Assembly (NCBI RefSeq): GCF_006968745.1
Contig: NZ_CP030118.1
Span: 2,554,654 to 2,618,653, forward strand
DNA from: Brasilonema sennae CENA114
Lineage (GTDB): Bacteria; Cyanobacteriota; Cyanobacteriia; Cyanobacteriales; Nostocaceae
Direction of reading: 5' to 3'
Length of the DNA: 64,000 bases
This document shows positions 48,811 through 58,567 of the stretch, piece by piece; position 1 is the first letter of the stretch, and every line of letters begins with the position of its first letter. The notes under the pieces are model-generated. The model saw only the letters and a program-made list of their open reading frames with translations. It was not told the origin of the DNA and did no database searches. A program made the position numbers and the translations under genes.

Positions 48811-49152
48811 TTAGACTTTTGATGTTTGACGTTTCTGAATTTGCTCAGAAAATTTTTGGGAATATAAGTTAAACCAGTTGTCCCAATATTCTTCTTTTTT
48901 TGTTAGTTTTGTTATGAGTTTATTGTAAGTGGTAAACCAAGACTCCCAGTAATCCCCACGTTCTTTGACGCAACCATCGCAGGTGGGACAACCAGCCGCA
49001 CACTGAGGGACACTGTAAGTCGTATTATCACAGTTTGTGCATAGGTTAGGATCAATCCAGTGACGACCGTCAACTATTTTGACTGCACCAGTGGGACAGG
49101 CAGAAAGACATAATTTGCAGGAAATGCACTTGCTGGTAATTTTATAAGTCAT
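48811..49152 (-). CDS. fdxN: Nif-associated 2[4Fe-4S] ferredoxin FdxN
   Basis: The 113-residue bacterial-type ferredoxin has CISCKLCLSACP and a second cluster motif CTNCDNTTYSVPQCAAGCPTCDGC with the long loop typical of nif ferredoxins. It likely supplies electrons to NifB or nitrogenase assembly. In Anabaena PCC 7120 fdxN is interrupted by a 55-kb excision element. Here the gene is continuous. It is 200 bp downstream of nifB. Confidence 0.94.
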   Translation of the reverse strand: MTYKITSKCISCKLCLSACPTGAVKIVDGRHWIDPNLCTNCDNTTYSVPQCAAGCPTCDGCVKERGDYWESWFTTYNKLITKLTKKEEYWDNWFNLYSQKFSEQIQKRQTSKV

Positions 49153-49352
49153 GACTATTCCCCTTATTATCTTATAAATTGTGGATTGGGAATTGGGTAG
49201 TGAGTACTAAATATTGGGTAATGGGGAGAAGGAAAAGTGAAAAGTTAAAAGTTAAAAATTCCTCAGATTTCTAACTTTTGACTTTCGACCCTATCCTTCA
49301 ATAAGCTGCCCAACGACGTCTAGGCTTCACTCAAGGGCATGCTTTTGGTCTT

Positions 49353-50870
49353 TTAGTTCCCTTGTTCCTGAAGGTATTGCTGATAAAATTCTAAAGCAAC
49401 TGTCTCGATCACATCGTAGGATTCAACCGTCTGAATTCCGAGTTGTTGCAATTTTTCTTTGGGACTGTCACCCATTTTAGAGACCAATACTGCTTTGCAA
49501 TCAGCTATTGTTTGAATGATATTTTCTAGAGTGGCTTTCTCGCCGTATCCGCCTTGACAATAGTGGTCAACTTTTCGATGTCCAACAAAAGAAACTTTAT
49601 TGGCATCAACTTCATAAATCTGGAATTCCTTGGCATGACCAAAGTGTTGGTTAACCAATCCACCACCTTTAGTGGCGACTGCAACTAAGATTGGACTGCT
49701 TTCTACAGATGCGCCATTGCTTGTTTCTACAGCAGTGAGAGCCTTTTCTTTGGCTGCTTTGAGTTCTTCTTTAAACTTCTCAATGCCTGCATGAACTTCT
49801 TGACGTTTTTCTAGGTCGTATTCTGAAGTCATTTCCATGAATTTATCCTTAGTAAATTCCTGGCTGCGATCTTCACCCAAAAGACCGACTGCATCAGCAC
49901 GACACTGACGGCAATGACGCATCATCTTCATGTTACCAGCGCAATTATCTTGCACAACCTTCACTTCTTTTGGTGTGGGACCGCGCTGACCAGTTAATCC
50001 AAAGTGGGTGCCGTGTTCTGGTGCAGAAATCAGCGGCATAATATTGTGAAGGAATGCGCCTTTGGAGCGAATGACCTGATTCACCTCTGTCAGGTGCTGA
50101 TCATTAATACCCGGAATCATCACCGAGTTGACTTTGCACAAAATGTCAGCTTCTTTAAGGGCTTGCAATCCTTCCATCTGCTTTTCGTGCAGAATTTTTG
50201 CTCCTTCGATGCCTCTATAACGCTTGCGGTTGTAGTGAACCCAAGAATAAATTTTTGCCCCGATTTCTGGGTCTATCATGTTAATAGTCATAGTAACATG
50301 ATCTATGTTGAGTTGTTTGATGCGATCAATGTACTCAGGCAGCATTAAACCGTTAGTTGACAGACAAAGCTTAATATCTGGCGCTTTTTCTGCAATCAAC
50401 TCAAAAGTGCGGAAAGTTTTCTCTGGATTTGCTAATGGATCGCCAGGACCTGCAATTCCCAACACGGTTAATTGAGGAATCTTGCCTGCAATTACTAAAG
50501 CTTTGTGTGCTGCTTCTTCTGGGGTCAGCAATTCACTCACCACTCCAGGACGACTCTCGTTAGCGCAGTCGTATTTACGATTGCAGTAGTTGCATTGAAT
50601 ATTGCAAGCAGGGGCAACTGCAACGTGCAACCTTGCATAGTGGTGATGGGCTTCTTCACTGTAGCAGGGATGCTGGGCAATCCGTTGTTTGAGCTTTTCC
50701 TCCATTTCCACAGTGGCGCTGCTATCATCGTTGCATCCGCCGCAACCGCTGGATTTTGCTTTGGTTGGAGTGGATTCTGTTACTACTGGGGTAACGAGTC
50801 CTGTAAACTGTTGTGTCATTGAATTTCGCAAAAGGTCAGGTACTAACGTTGCCACCGTGGAAGATGCCAT
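49353..50870 (-). CDS. nifB: FeMo-cofactor biosynthesis radical-SAM protein NifB
   Basis: NifB makes the 8Fe-9S-C precursor. The radical-SAM motif [19 protein letters not shown] is near residues 87-105. [24 protein letters not shown] and GRCR-type [13 protein letters not shown] follow. The C-terminus (about 395-505) is a fused NifX-like domain ([26 protein letters not shown]). The start is uncertain: GTG 50876, ATG 50870, or ATG 50822 ([11 protein letters not shown]) are possible. It is the first gene of the nifB-fdxN-nifS-nifU series. Confidence 0.96.
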   Translation of the reverse strand: MASSTVATLVPDLLRNSMTQQFTGLVTPVVTESTPTKAKSSGCGGCNDDSSATVEMEEKLKQRIAQHPCYSEEAHHHYARLHVAVAPACNIQCNYCNRKYDCANESRPGVVSELLTPEEAAHKALVIAGKIPQLTVLGIAGPGDPLANPEKTFRTFELIAEKAPDIKLCLSTNGLMLPEYIDRIKQLNIDHVTMTINMIDPEIGAKIYSWVHYNRKRYRGIEGAKILHEKQMEGLQALKEADILCKVNSVMIPGINDQHLTEVNQVIRSKGAFLHNIMPLISAPEHGTHFGLTGQRGPTPKEVKVVQDNCAGNMKMMRHCRQCRADAVGLLGEDRSQEFTKDKFMEMTSEYDLEKRQEVHAGIEKFKEELKAAKEKALTAVETSNGASVESSPILVAVATKGGGLVNQHFGHAKEFQIYEVDANKVSFVGHRKVDHYCQGGYGEKATLENIIQTIADCKAVLVSKMGDSPKEKLQQLGIQTVESYDVIETVALEFYQQYLQEQGN

Positions 50871-51672
50871 AGCCACTCTGTTGAGTTAAGAATCGAAGCC
50901 GCGTCTTGTATTGCGCTGTTTACCCAAAGTTTTCAAGGGCTGGTAGTGTGTCAACGCTTTTTGACTTAAGGGCGATCGCGTAAAGGCGCGACTTCTGTTC
51001 ACAGGGGCATGGTGCTATCTCATCCCTCCACTCACTCACTGCGCTGTTTTTTGTTTGCGCTTTAAGTGTTGGCGATATAAGTTTTATATCAGTTGTCTTG
51101 AATAAGGGCAGCGCTTGTGTTCTGGATAGAATTTATTGGATTGATTAGACTTGTACTCAATACTAAAAACCTTTACCCTTTATGCATTTGAGGAGTCACA
51201 AAATTTTTTTCCAGGTAGGGGTACTAGAATTTTTCAGTTGAGGTTCGAGTATTTATGGAAGTGGGGACAAGTATTTCTGTACTCATACAAAAACCAATCC
51301 CTGCAAGGACTTGAGCGCAATCTTAGCTTTTTTTTCGGTTTTTCACCTTGTACTCAAAGGGTGGTGAAATAATAGCTAGAGCACTGCCTGAAGAGAAAAA
51401 AATTCGGATTTTGGAAATCTGGAGCAGATCAAGGAGCGTTACTCCAGAAATTTGCGAAATTCAATTCTGTATACAGAATATCATTCTTTGGGAAGAAAAA
51501 ATGCTATTTAAGTTTTTTTTAATATTTAGTTGGTATGCTGATCTTTACTAGATATTGATAGGCTTTCCCTGATGAATTTGGCTAGCTTTCAGGCGTAATC
51601 AAGAAAAATAAGGTTTCTTACCCAGTTGATTTGACCTATTAATAGAATAATATCTCAACTAACGGAGTTTGA
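50871..51672. promoter_or_regulatory. nifB upstream region, gene-free
   Basis: About 800 bp with no convincing gene. It contains GGGCGATCGCG near 50980 and AT-rich sequence from 51100 on. The nifB promoter must lie here. No defined site (NtcA, CnfR) could be assigned by eye. Confidence 0.4.
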
Positions 51673-51885
51673 ACAAGTGGAATCTGGAATAAAGATATCT
51701 TTGAACATAACTTGGTCTTAAGTCAAGAAAATCATGATTATTGGTTCTGGAGTCGTCCTGGCATTTTGGAAAAACTGAGCCAGCTAACACCGCGATCGCA
51801 AGTTATAGTTCTGCGTTCACCAAAAGCAGTCAGGCAGTTTTTACAAGACATTCCTCGTTCTTTGGCTTCGCCAGAGAATGCCTAA
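51673..51885 (+). pseudogene. Short reading frame, probably the 3' remnant of a gene
   Basis: The frame reads (…)NKDIFEHNLVLSQENHDY and WFWSRPGILEKLSQL and RSQVIVLRSPKAVRQFLQDI and stops at 51883-51885. It has normal amino-acid composition but no ATG or GTG in a good position (only an internal TTG), and it is preceded by a stop at 51670. A 5'-truncated gene or an unrecognised small protein are the alternatives. I cannot name a family. Confidence 0.4.
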
Positions 51886-51985
51886 GAGATGTTGGGTGAA
51901 AAGCTACCAACACCATACTCTCGTTACACTGAGAAAAAATATTGTCCTAATTCTGCCCAAAAATCAGGGTACCAAGAGTAAAACT

Positions 51986-52930
51986 ATGAAAGCAGTGGTT
52001 ATCCGTCGATATGGCTCCCCTGAGGTGTTTGAGTACGAAGATGTAGAACCTCCGAAAATTAAACCGAATCAGTTACTTGTCAAAGTTCATGCGGCTTGCG
52101 TTAATCCTGTTGATTGGAAAATGCGCAAAGGAATGTTGAAATTTATCACGGGTAACAAATTTCCCATGATTATAGGGTTTGATTTGTCGGGAGAAGTGAT
52201 AGAAGTTGGTTCTCAAGTTACGCAATTTAAGTCCGGAGATGCTATATACGGCTCTATTAGTCCATTGGGAGGAGCTTATGCAGAATTTGCAGCCGTTCCA
52301 GAAAATAATGCTGCTCTTAAACCAACAAACATGACTTATGAAGAAGCAGCTTCTGTCCCCGTAGCAGCACTCACTGCACTGCAAGGGCTGCGAGACTTGG
52401 GGAAGATTCAGCCAAATCAAAGCGTTCTTGTGAATGGCGCTTCTGGTGGTGTGGGTATTTTTGGAGTACAAATTGCTAAGGCGTATGGTGCACAAGTAAC
52501 CGCAGTTTGCAGTACAAAAAACATTGATTTCGTAAAATCTTTGGGAGCAGATCGCATTATTGACTATACACAACAAGACTTCACCCAAGAATTAGGGCAG
52601 TACGACATCATTTTGGATGCAGTTGCTAAGCAGTCCTTTTCTGGTTGTAAACAAGCTCTAAAACCCAATGGAATTTACGTGACGACACTCCCCAGCCTTG
52701 AAAGCTTTGTCCAGATTATTTTGACAGCGCTGATTCCTGGTAAAAAAGCAACATTTATCCTTGAAAGACCTGATACTCAGGACTTAGTTTACCTAAAAGA
52801 GTTGATTGAGACTGGTAAAATGCGCTCAGTGATTGATCGCACCTACCCTCTACAAGAACTCGCCGCCGCTCATACATATAGCGAAACAGAGCGAGCAGTA
52901 GGTAAAATTGCCATTACCGTTGCCAATTAA
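51986..52930 (+). CDS. NADP-dependent quinone oxidoreductase-like medium-chain dehydrogenase
   Basis: The ATG at 51986 (MKAVVIRRYGSPEVFEYED) is the normal family start; the frame is open further upstream. The 314-residue protein has the GroES-like half (VHAACVNPVDWKMRKG, GFDLSGEVIEVG) and the cofactor domain (NGASGGVGIFGVQIAKAYGAQVTAVCS). There are no zinc ligands, so it is a zeta-crystallin/quinone-reductase type. It is in the nif region but in other heterocystous species this place varies, so a nif role is doubtful. A terminator follows. Confidence 0.85.
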   Translation: MKAVVIRRYGSPEVFEYEDVEPPKIKPNQLLVKVHAACVNPVDWKMRKGMLKFITGNKFPMIIGFDLSGEVIEVGSQVTQFKSGDAIYGSISPLGGAYAEFAAVPENNAALKPTNMTYEEAASVPVAALTALQGLRDLGKIQPNQSVLVNGASGGVGIFGVQIAKAYGAQVTAVCSTKNIDFVKSLGADRIIDYTQQDFTQELGQYDIILDAVAKQSFSGCKQALKPNGIYVTTLPSLESFVQIILTALIPGKKATFILERPDTQDLVYLKELIETGKMRSVIDRTYPLQELAAAHTYSETERAVGKIAITVAN

Positions 52931-53588
52931 TGTGTGGAACTTTTGTGGGAATTCTTAAAATAACAGTCGAAAATTGTACTAGATAAGCCTGCATTTGCAG
53001 GTTTTTTCATTTCGAGAAGATGCAGAAAATGCATAAAGATATTGCTTTTTCTTATATAAAACACTCAAAATTCTTATCTAAAGGGATAAAATAGATTTAA
53101 CCGTTAATCAAACTACAATTCTACATACACAAAATAGTATCTGTACTTACAGATAAAAACCATCAGATCAAATAGTAAAACTTGTCTTTTTTCAATTGTA
53201 GGAATATTATAATAAATAGTAATTGCATATACAGAACTTTTGTATATAGCTCTTTCGTCTTATGTCTGAGTACAGATGAAATCTTGTTAATTTATGCGAA
53301 AATATCTTGCCTAAACAGCAGAAAAGTCTTATGGCAAGCCAATTTCTATTGAGTACAAAAATACTTAGTCCTCTCCCCCATAAATTCAAGTACCCCGATC
53401 CTGGAAATACTAGTACCCCTACCCCAAGACAAATTTTAAATTTGCATTAAATCAAGGTTCACACACACTTGAGTACAGCTTTAATCAATTCAATAAATTC
53501 AATCGGCGTTAGAGACACAGCCATCTTTGCAAACACCTGATATAAGCAGAGAATATAGCACACCGCTATTTTCATTCCTGCAAAACTG
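52931..53588. other. Gene-free spacer before nifP
   Basis: Apart from the terminator at 52988 I find no gene in these 658 bp. The sequence is very AT-rich. The nifP promoter presumably lies in the last 200 bp. Confidence 0.4.
52988..53007 (+). terminator. Rho-independent terminator after the oxidoreductase gene
   Basis: CCTGC (52988-52992) and GCAGG (52997-53001) form a short GC stem with an ATTT loop, followed directly by six T. It lies 58 bp past the stop. Confidence 0.75.
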
Positions 53589-54353
53589 ATGCAACAGCCC
53601 CTCGACTATATCAGGAATTTAAAAATTGCAAAAATGCTGGGCGGCGATTCCCACCCGCTTTTTGCTATGCTTTCTGGCGTTTCTTTTGAGGCGTTATTAA
53701 GTGATTTTCGCATCATATTTGAGCGAGATCCAGCAGCACGCAATTGGCTGGAGGTACTGTTTTGTTACCCTGGATTCCATGCACTATCTTTGCACCGGCT
53801 TGCTCATTGGTTGCACAGTCGTGGAGTGGTTTTTATCCCCCGCTTGATTTCTCACTTAGGACGGTTTCTGACAGGAATTGAAATTCATCCGGGTGCGGAG
53901 ATTGGCAAGGGTGTGTTTATCGACCACGGTATGGGTGTTGTCATTGGCGAAACTGCTATCGTTGGCGACAATACGCTGATTTACCAAGGTGTCACCCTTG
54001 GTGGAACAGGAAAACAAAGTGGTAAGCGCCATCCTACCTTGGGGAAAAACGTCGTTGTAGGGGCGGGTGCAAAAGTTTTGGGCAATATTGAGATTGGCGA
54101 CCGCGTCCGCATCGGTGCAGGTTCCATTGTTTTACGCGATGTTCCACCAGATTCCACTGTTGTGGGAGTTCCAGGACGGATTGTTTCTCGCAAGCAAAAT
54201 GAACAGCTCTCTCCCCTAGAACACGCAAAACTACCCGATTTAGAAGCGAGTGTCATTCGTTCTTTGCTCGAACGTATTGAGCAACTCGAACAAAAGCTAG
54301 AAACCTTTACAAATCAGAAAACGGAAAAAGAATTGGTGATAAAGGAACGTTAA
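53589..54353 (+). CDS. nifP: Serine O-acetyltransferase NifP (CysE)
   Basis: The enzyme makes O-acetylserine for cysteine, the sulfur source of NifS. The 254-residue protein has the N-terminal helical part and the left-handed beta-helix of hexapeptide repeats with [41 protein letters not shown]. Catalytic His is in [11 protein letters not shown]-terminal residues after VVGVPGRIV are coiled. Position just upstream of nifV-nifZ-nifT matches nifP of Anabaena. Confidence 0.92.
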   Translation: MQQPLDYIRNLKIAKMLGGDSHPLFAMLSGVSFEALLSDFRIIFERDPAARNWLEVLFCYPGFHALSLHRLAHWLHSRGVVFIPRLISHLGRFLTGIEIHPGAEIGKGVFIDHGMGVVIGETAIVGDNTLIYQGVTLGGTGKQSGKRHPTLGKNVVVGAGAKVLGNIEIGDRVRIGAGSIVLRDVPPDSTVVGVPGRIVSRKQNEQLSPLEHAKLPDLEASVIRSLLERIEQLEQKLETFTNQKTEKELVIKER

Positions 54354-54355
54354 CT

Positions 54356-54601
54356 ATGTTGCAATCGTGTAGTTTCCAAGCCTCAGGCGAGCATATTGTG
54401 CAGATCCCCGTGAGCGATCGCAGACAAATCTGTCACCGCTTGCAAGAATTAATGATCAACTGTTGGTGTCATCCTGATGGTTCTTTGCGGGTACAAGTGA
54501 ATAGTTGTCTGACAGCTATTCTTGTCCGCAGTACCGTACTGCAATTTATGGGAAGTCGCCAAGAATTAATCGATTGGCTAGAAAAATGTTGGCAGGTTTA
54601 A
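54356..54601 (+). CDS. Conserved small protein between nifP and nifV
   Basis: The 81-residue protein starts 2 bp after nifP, so it is co-translated. It has an alternating beta pattern (EHIVQIPVSDRRQICHRLQELMINCWC, then GSLRVQVNSCLTAILVRSTVLQF) and ends in an Asp/Glu-Trp-Leu helix. It matches the position of a conserved small gene downstream of nifP in Anabaena. The function is unknown. Confidence 0.75.
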   Translation: MLQSCSFQASGEHIVQIPVSDRRQICHRLQELMINCWCHPDGSLRVQVNSCLTAILVRSTVLQFMGSRQELIDWLEKCWQV

Positions 54602-55029
54602 ATTTTTGACGATTTTCATTTGAGATCAGCAAGCCTGAAAACAGGCGTGAGGTGTGAAAAGAAGTATGAAGGGTTAGGTTGACGTTCAGATGTTAAAATT
54701 TTTCTTTTACCCTACTAGTACACGGGGCGCATCAATAAAGCACCCATTCAAAATCAACCAAAAGCTTACATCATAAGCATTTTGAATTTTGAATGTTGAA
54801 TGTTGAATTCCGCCTTGCGGTACGGGGGTTTCTCCCGCCCTGGGAAAGTATCTAATGAAGCACCCATTCAAAATCAACCAAAAGCTTACATCATAAGCAT
54901 TTTGAATGTTGAATGTTGAATTCCGCCTTGCGGTACGGGGGTTTCTCCCGCCCTGGGAAAGTATCTGTAGCGTCTACATCCTTTATCCTTATACCTTTAT
55001 ACTTTATAGTTTTGGTAAAACTTTCTCTT
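54602..55029. repeat. Spacer with a ~115-bp direct duplication
   Basis: The segment 54739-54853 recurs almost exactly at 54859-54966 (starting GCACCCATTCAAAATCAACC and ending GGGAAAGTATCT). The only length change is loss of one TTTTGAA-type heptamer in the second copy. Each copy ends with a GCGGTACGGGGG inverted motif. There is no gene. Confidence 0.8.
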
Positions 55030-55227
55030 ATGGCAAACCATCAAACTCATGTAAAATTTATTGATTTTTTAGAAAAGGAATTTGCACTTTCAACTATGGA
55101 TATTTCTGTAGCATTACGTAAACATGAGTTAGATAATAGTCCTTTATCAATGCTTCTTTGGCAGTATGGCTTAGTTGATATAGAACAGCTAGAGCGCATT
55201 TTAGATTGGCTAGAAGACCAAAGTTAA
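55030..55227 (+). CDS. DUF2949-family small protein
   Basis: From ATG 55030 (MANHQTHVKFIDFLEKEF) the protein has 65 residues, with an N-terminal helix and the pattern SVALRKHELDNSPLSMLLWQYGLVDIEQLERILDWLE. I recognise the cyanobacterial DUF2949 family. A homologue lies between nifP and nifV in Anabaena. Its function is unknown. Confidence 0.78.
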   Translation: MANHQTHVKFIDFLEKEFALSTMDISVALRKHELDNSPLSMLLWQYGLVDIEQLERILDWLEDQS

Positions 55228-55361
55228 ACAATTCAAATTTTAGCTGATAAAAATCAGCACCAATCATTAAAATATTCAAAACTTAAGAAGACTGTATAAA
55301 TTCCAATGTGCGGTCAAAATGACGATCTACAAATCCTGAATAACTTTAGGAGGATGTGACG

Positions 55362-55481
55362 ATGATTTCTACCTTAATAGCCGGATTGAGCATTTTAGTG
55401 TTTTCCGGACTTGCGAATACGTATCTCAGTCATATGCTATTTGGTGAGACAGAATCACCACCAGATAATAACAATTTGTAG
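55362..55481 (+). CDS. 39-residue membrane microprotein upstream of nifV
   Basis: The ATG at 55362 follows TAGGAGGATG, a strong ribosome-binding sequence 7 bp away. The product is MISTLIAGLSILVFSGLANT, then YLSHMLFG and a polar tail. It is a single hydrophobic segment with a short acidic/Asn-rich C-terminus, like small thylakoid or plasma membrane subunits. It is too short for usual gene calling. Location in the nif cluster suggests co-expression. The function is unknown. Confidence 0.6.
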   Translation: MISTLIAGLSILVFSGLANTYLSHMLFGETESPPDNNNL

Positions 55482-55758
55482 TTGATACCAAATTCTTGTT
55501 TGATGGCATACAGATAGAGCAAGAATTATCAACTATGAATAGTAATATTTGGGTGAAAAGTCAAAATACAAAAATCAGAATATTCCTAAAATTCACGGAA
55601 TAAATTTGACAACACAAGAGTGATTCATCTCCGTGTAAATTTACTTGCATTGGATTCCAGATAAACCGAAATCACCAAAAAAAGATTCTCGGTTCTGGTT
55701 CCAATTAGTCTGAGTTCAATGCTTGTCATCATTCATCATTTTCTCAGAGGTTTTTAAG

Positions 55759-56898
55759 ATGAATCAAGTCCTGGTAAATGACACAACACTACGCGACGGC
55801 GAACAAGCAGCAGGAGTAGCCTTCAACTTACAAGAGAAAGTCGCGATCGCCAAATTTCTCGATACCATCGGCGTTCATGAGTTGGAAGTCGGTATTCCGG
55901 CGATGGGTGAGGAAGAAACACGAGCGATATCAGCAATTACTCAGTTAGATTTGCAAGCCAAACTGCTTGGCTGGAATCGCGCTGTCATTTCTGATATTCA
56001 AGCTTCCATAGCTTGCGGTTTGAAGCGAGTGCATATCGCTATTCCCGTTTCTGGAATCCAAATCGCTGCTAAATTTCATGGTCAGTGGCGAGTCACTCTG
56101 CAACAATTGAGAGATAGCATTAACTTTGCTCTTGATAAAGGTCTTTGGGTGTCGGTAGGAGGAGAAGATTCTTCTAGAGCTGATGAAAACTTCCTTCTCG
56201 ATGTTGCGCAATATGCCCAAGAATGGGGTGCATCACGGTTTCGTTTTTGTGACACAGTAGGCATTCTCGACCCCTTCAGCACATACACTAAAGTCAAAAG
56301 ATTAGTATCGGCTTTAGTCATTCCCGTAGAAATTCACACTCACAATGATTTTGGCTTGGCAACTGCCAACGCTCTTGCTGGTCTTAAAGCTGGAGCCTTA
56401 TCAGTCAATACTACAGTGAACGGGTTAGGCGAAAGAGCCGGAAATGCAGCTTTAGAAGAAGTTGTCATGGCTCTTAAACGTATATACGGCGTTAATTTGG
56501 GTATTGAAACCCCTCGTTTATTAGAACTGTCTCGACTTGTTGCGGCTGCATCAGGATCTCATGTACCACCTTGGAAGGCAATTGTTGGTGAGAATGCCTT
56601 TGCCCACGAAGCTGGTATTCATGCTCACGGCGTACTGCAAAACCCCACCACTTACGAGCCGTTTGCTCCCCAAGAAGTAGGCTGGGAGCGGCGTTTGGTT
56701 GTGGGTAAGCATTCTGGTCGGCATTTATTATCTAGTATCCTGCAAGAGCATGGTATTTTTCTGAGTTCACAAGAAACTCAATCTGTTTTAGATGCGGTAA
56801 GACAAGAATCAGTAGAGAAAAAACGCAGTTTAACCGTGCAAGAACTGTTGGATTTAGTACAAGAACAACAGAGGTATTCACATGCGACCATCAGATGA
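55759..56898 (+). CDS. nifV: Homocitrate synthase NifV
   Basis: NifV makes R-homocitrate, the organic ligand of the FeMo cofactor. From ATG 55759 (MNQVLVNDTTLRDGEQAAG) after CAGAGG the protein has 379 residues. A frame from 55723 is an alternative. Catalytic and metal residues are in DTTLRDGEQ, EIHTHNDFGLATAN and GLGERAGNAAL, and HEAGIHAHG is present. The last codons overlap nifZ by 17 bp. Confidence 0.95.
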   Translation: MNQVLVNDTTLRDGEQAAGVAFNLQEKVAIAKFLDTIGVHELEVGIPAMGEEETRAISAITQLDLQAKLLGWNRAVISDIQASIACGLKRVHIAIPVSGIQIAAKFHGQWRVTLQQLRDSINFALDKGLWVSVGGEDSSRADENFLLDVAQYAQEWGASRFRFCDTVGILDPFSTYTKVKRLVSALVIPVEIHTHNDFGLATANALAGLKAGALSVNTTVNGLGERAGNAALEEVVMALKRIYGVNLGIETPRLLELSRLVAAASGSHVPPWKAIVGENAFAHEAGIHAHGVLQNPTTYEPFAPQEVGWERRLVVGKHSGRHLLSSILQEHGIFLSSQETQSVLDAVRQESVEKKRSLTVQELLDLVQEQQRYSHATIR

Positions 56899-57163
56899 AA
56901 TAGAACTAGAAGAACCACCAGCTTTTAACATTGGTGATAAAGTCCGATTGCGTAAAGTTATTAAGAACGATGGCACTTTTCCTGGTCAAGAGATTGGAGT
57001 TATCTTAGCGACAAAAGGAGATACTGGCTACGTTGCTAGTATAGGCACTTATTTACAAAGATCCTATATCTATGCAGTCCATTTTTTGGACAAAGGATTT
57101 GTCATAGGTTGTCTCAAAAAAGAATTAGAACTTGTTGAGAAAGGGCAAGAAATGACTGAGTAA
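56882..57163 (+). CDS. nifZ: Nitrogenase maturation protein NifZ
   Basis: The 93-residue protein has the NifZ domain: FNIGDKVRLRKVIKNDGTFPGQEIGVILATKGDTGYVASIGTYLQRSYIYAVHF. NifZ assists P-cluster formation in the MoFe protein. It begins inside the 3' end of nifV, indicating coupled translation. Confidence 0.93.
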   Translation: MRPSDEIELEEPPAFNIGDKVRLRKVIKNDGTFPGQEIGVILATKGDTGYVASIGTYLQRSYIYAVHFLDKGFVIGCLKKELELVEKGQEMTE

Positions 57164-57247
57164 GTCTCATAAACTTATTTTTCTGAACAGAAAATCAGAC
57201 ATTTCTCAAATACATTAATCTCAACACTAGGAAGCGGTAAAATTCTT

Positions 57248-57451
57248 ATGAAAGTCATGCTGCGTCAAAATGATGCTGGAAACTTGGTCGTCTACGTTGC
57301 CAAGAAAGACCTTGAAGAAGAAGTTGTCAAACAAACTGAAGGACCAGAAGGCAAAATTTTGACCTTAGCAAATGGCTGGGAATTAGCATTTACTAACTTG
57401 CCAGAATTGGTAGATTTACCTCAGACTGTAGAAGCTAAACGCCTCTCCTAG
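57248..57451 (+). CDS. nifT: NifT/FixU protein
   Basis: The 67-residue protein has the full family pattern: MKVMLRQNDAGNLVVYVAKKDLEEEVV and LANGWELAFTNLPELVDLPQTVEAKRLS. NifT is conserved near nifHDK or nifZ and its role is not known. It is the last gene of the nifV-nifZ-nifT set. Confidence 0.93.
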   Translation: MKVMLRQNDAGNLVVYVAKKDLEEEVVKQTEGPEGKILTLANGWELAFTNLPELVDLPQTVEAKRLS

Positions 57452-57914
57452 CTTAGCACCAAGCCTCTTGCAAAATTAAGAGGGAATAGGGAAGAAGGGA
57501 GGTAGTGTTTCTTTCATTCGTTGCCAGCGTGTAACCGCGTACGAGTTTAAGGCTGAGATCTTGCACTTGTGCCAACAACCGCCTAGGGTTTAAACCCTAG
57601 TCTCATAGTCAAAGTCGTCTTTAGACGACTGCATAAGCCTTTGAGTCTACTTTAAGAGACTTGAAGTGTGAGCCTCCCAATTGATTCCGAGGCGGACGAG
57701 GTTGCGTTCTTGAGAATAGTGCAAAATGTCAGTTAAAACGGACTCAAAGACTTACCCAGTCCGTTTTAACGGACTTGGACTTTGAGCCAAGAAATTTATT
57801 TCTTGGCGTTCTTGGTGGACAAAAATAAGAAAGCAAGATCTAAGTATTACGATTATCTGTTTCCACTTACTTAAAAAAGACAACCCACACAAAAAATCCA
57901 CTGATTAAAAAAAC
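57452..57914. repeat. Spacer with palindromic repeats after nifT
   Basis: CTAGGGTTTAAACCCTAG (57583-57600) is a perfect palindrome. AAGTCGTCTTTAGACGACT follows near 57610. CAGTCCGTTTTAACGGAC near 57758 and AAACGGACT near 57735 are related repeats. These are REP-like elements that can form hairpins. I see no gene. Confidence 0.6.
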
Positions 57915-58478
57915 ATGGGTCATCATTACTTAAAATTATCTGAATTTAACCTCGAAGGACAATTCCTGAGCTTTGTTGGTGATAGCCCAGGCAAATCCAA
58001 ATACTTACAACTGGCGTTAGAATCCGAGGATGTACAAATCAAAATTCCCAAAGAATTACGTCAACACCTCAAGTTTTCTCTAGTTCCTGGCGAGCAAATT
58101 CGTGTATTTGGTATTAGTAAGCTAGACACCCAAACAGGCGAAGTCAAACTAAAAGCTTTTAGCATAGCACCACTTAATTTTTGTTCGACTCAAAAAACAC
58201 CCGTTCAACAACACAAACGTGCTCCTAAGGCAAAGATTTTAACCTGCCAAAAATCTGGCTGTGTCAAGCGTGGTGCAAAAAATTACTTGTCAGAATTAGA
58301 AAAGATTTTGTCCATTCGCGGTTTATCAGATCAAGTCATCATTGAGCGCACTAGTTGTTTAAAATGTTGTAAAAACGCACCGAATTTGATTTTGCAAATT
58401 GGGACAAAAGAATATAAGAATCTTCATCCAGAGGCGATCGTCTCTTTACTGGAAGATTATTTGGTATCAAATCCGTGA
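57915..58478 (+). CDS. (2Fe-2S) thioredoxin-like ferredoxin domain protein
   Basis: The 187-residue protein has an N-terminal OB-like or beta-rich part and a C-terminal thioredoxin-fold [2Fe-2S] domain. The four Cys are in CQKSGCVKRGAKNYLSELEKIL and TSCLKCCKNAPNLIL, with the final HPEAIVSLLEDYL helix. Such proteins near cyanobacterial nif genes are common but not characterised. A hairpin terminator follows. Confidence 0.8.
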   Translation: MGHHYLKLSEFNLEGQFLSFVGDSPGKSKYLQLALESEDVQIKIPKELRQHLKFSLVPGEQIRVFGISKLDTQTGEVKLKAFSIAPLNFCSTQKTPVQQHKRAPKAKILTCQKSGCVKRGAKNYLSELEKILSIRGLSDQVIIERTSCLKCCKNAPNLILQIGTKEYKNLHPEAIVSLLEDYLVSNP

Positions 58479-58503
58479 GCAACTGAATGATAGCAATCGG
58501 TTC

Positions 58504-58537
58504 AGAACCCCGACTTCATAAGAGTTGTCGGGGTTCT
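58504..58537 (+). terminator. Terminator after the 2Fe-2S protein gene
   Basis: AGAACCCCGAC (58504-58514) pairs with GTCGGGGTTCT (58527-58537), an 11-bp GC-rich stem, then TGTTTGTT. A degenerate copy of the same stem lies at 2138-2180 between hypC and hypD. Confidence 0.8.
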
Positions 58538-58567
58538 TGTTTGTTCATGGCAAATGGGATAAAAAAG

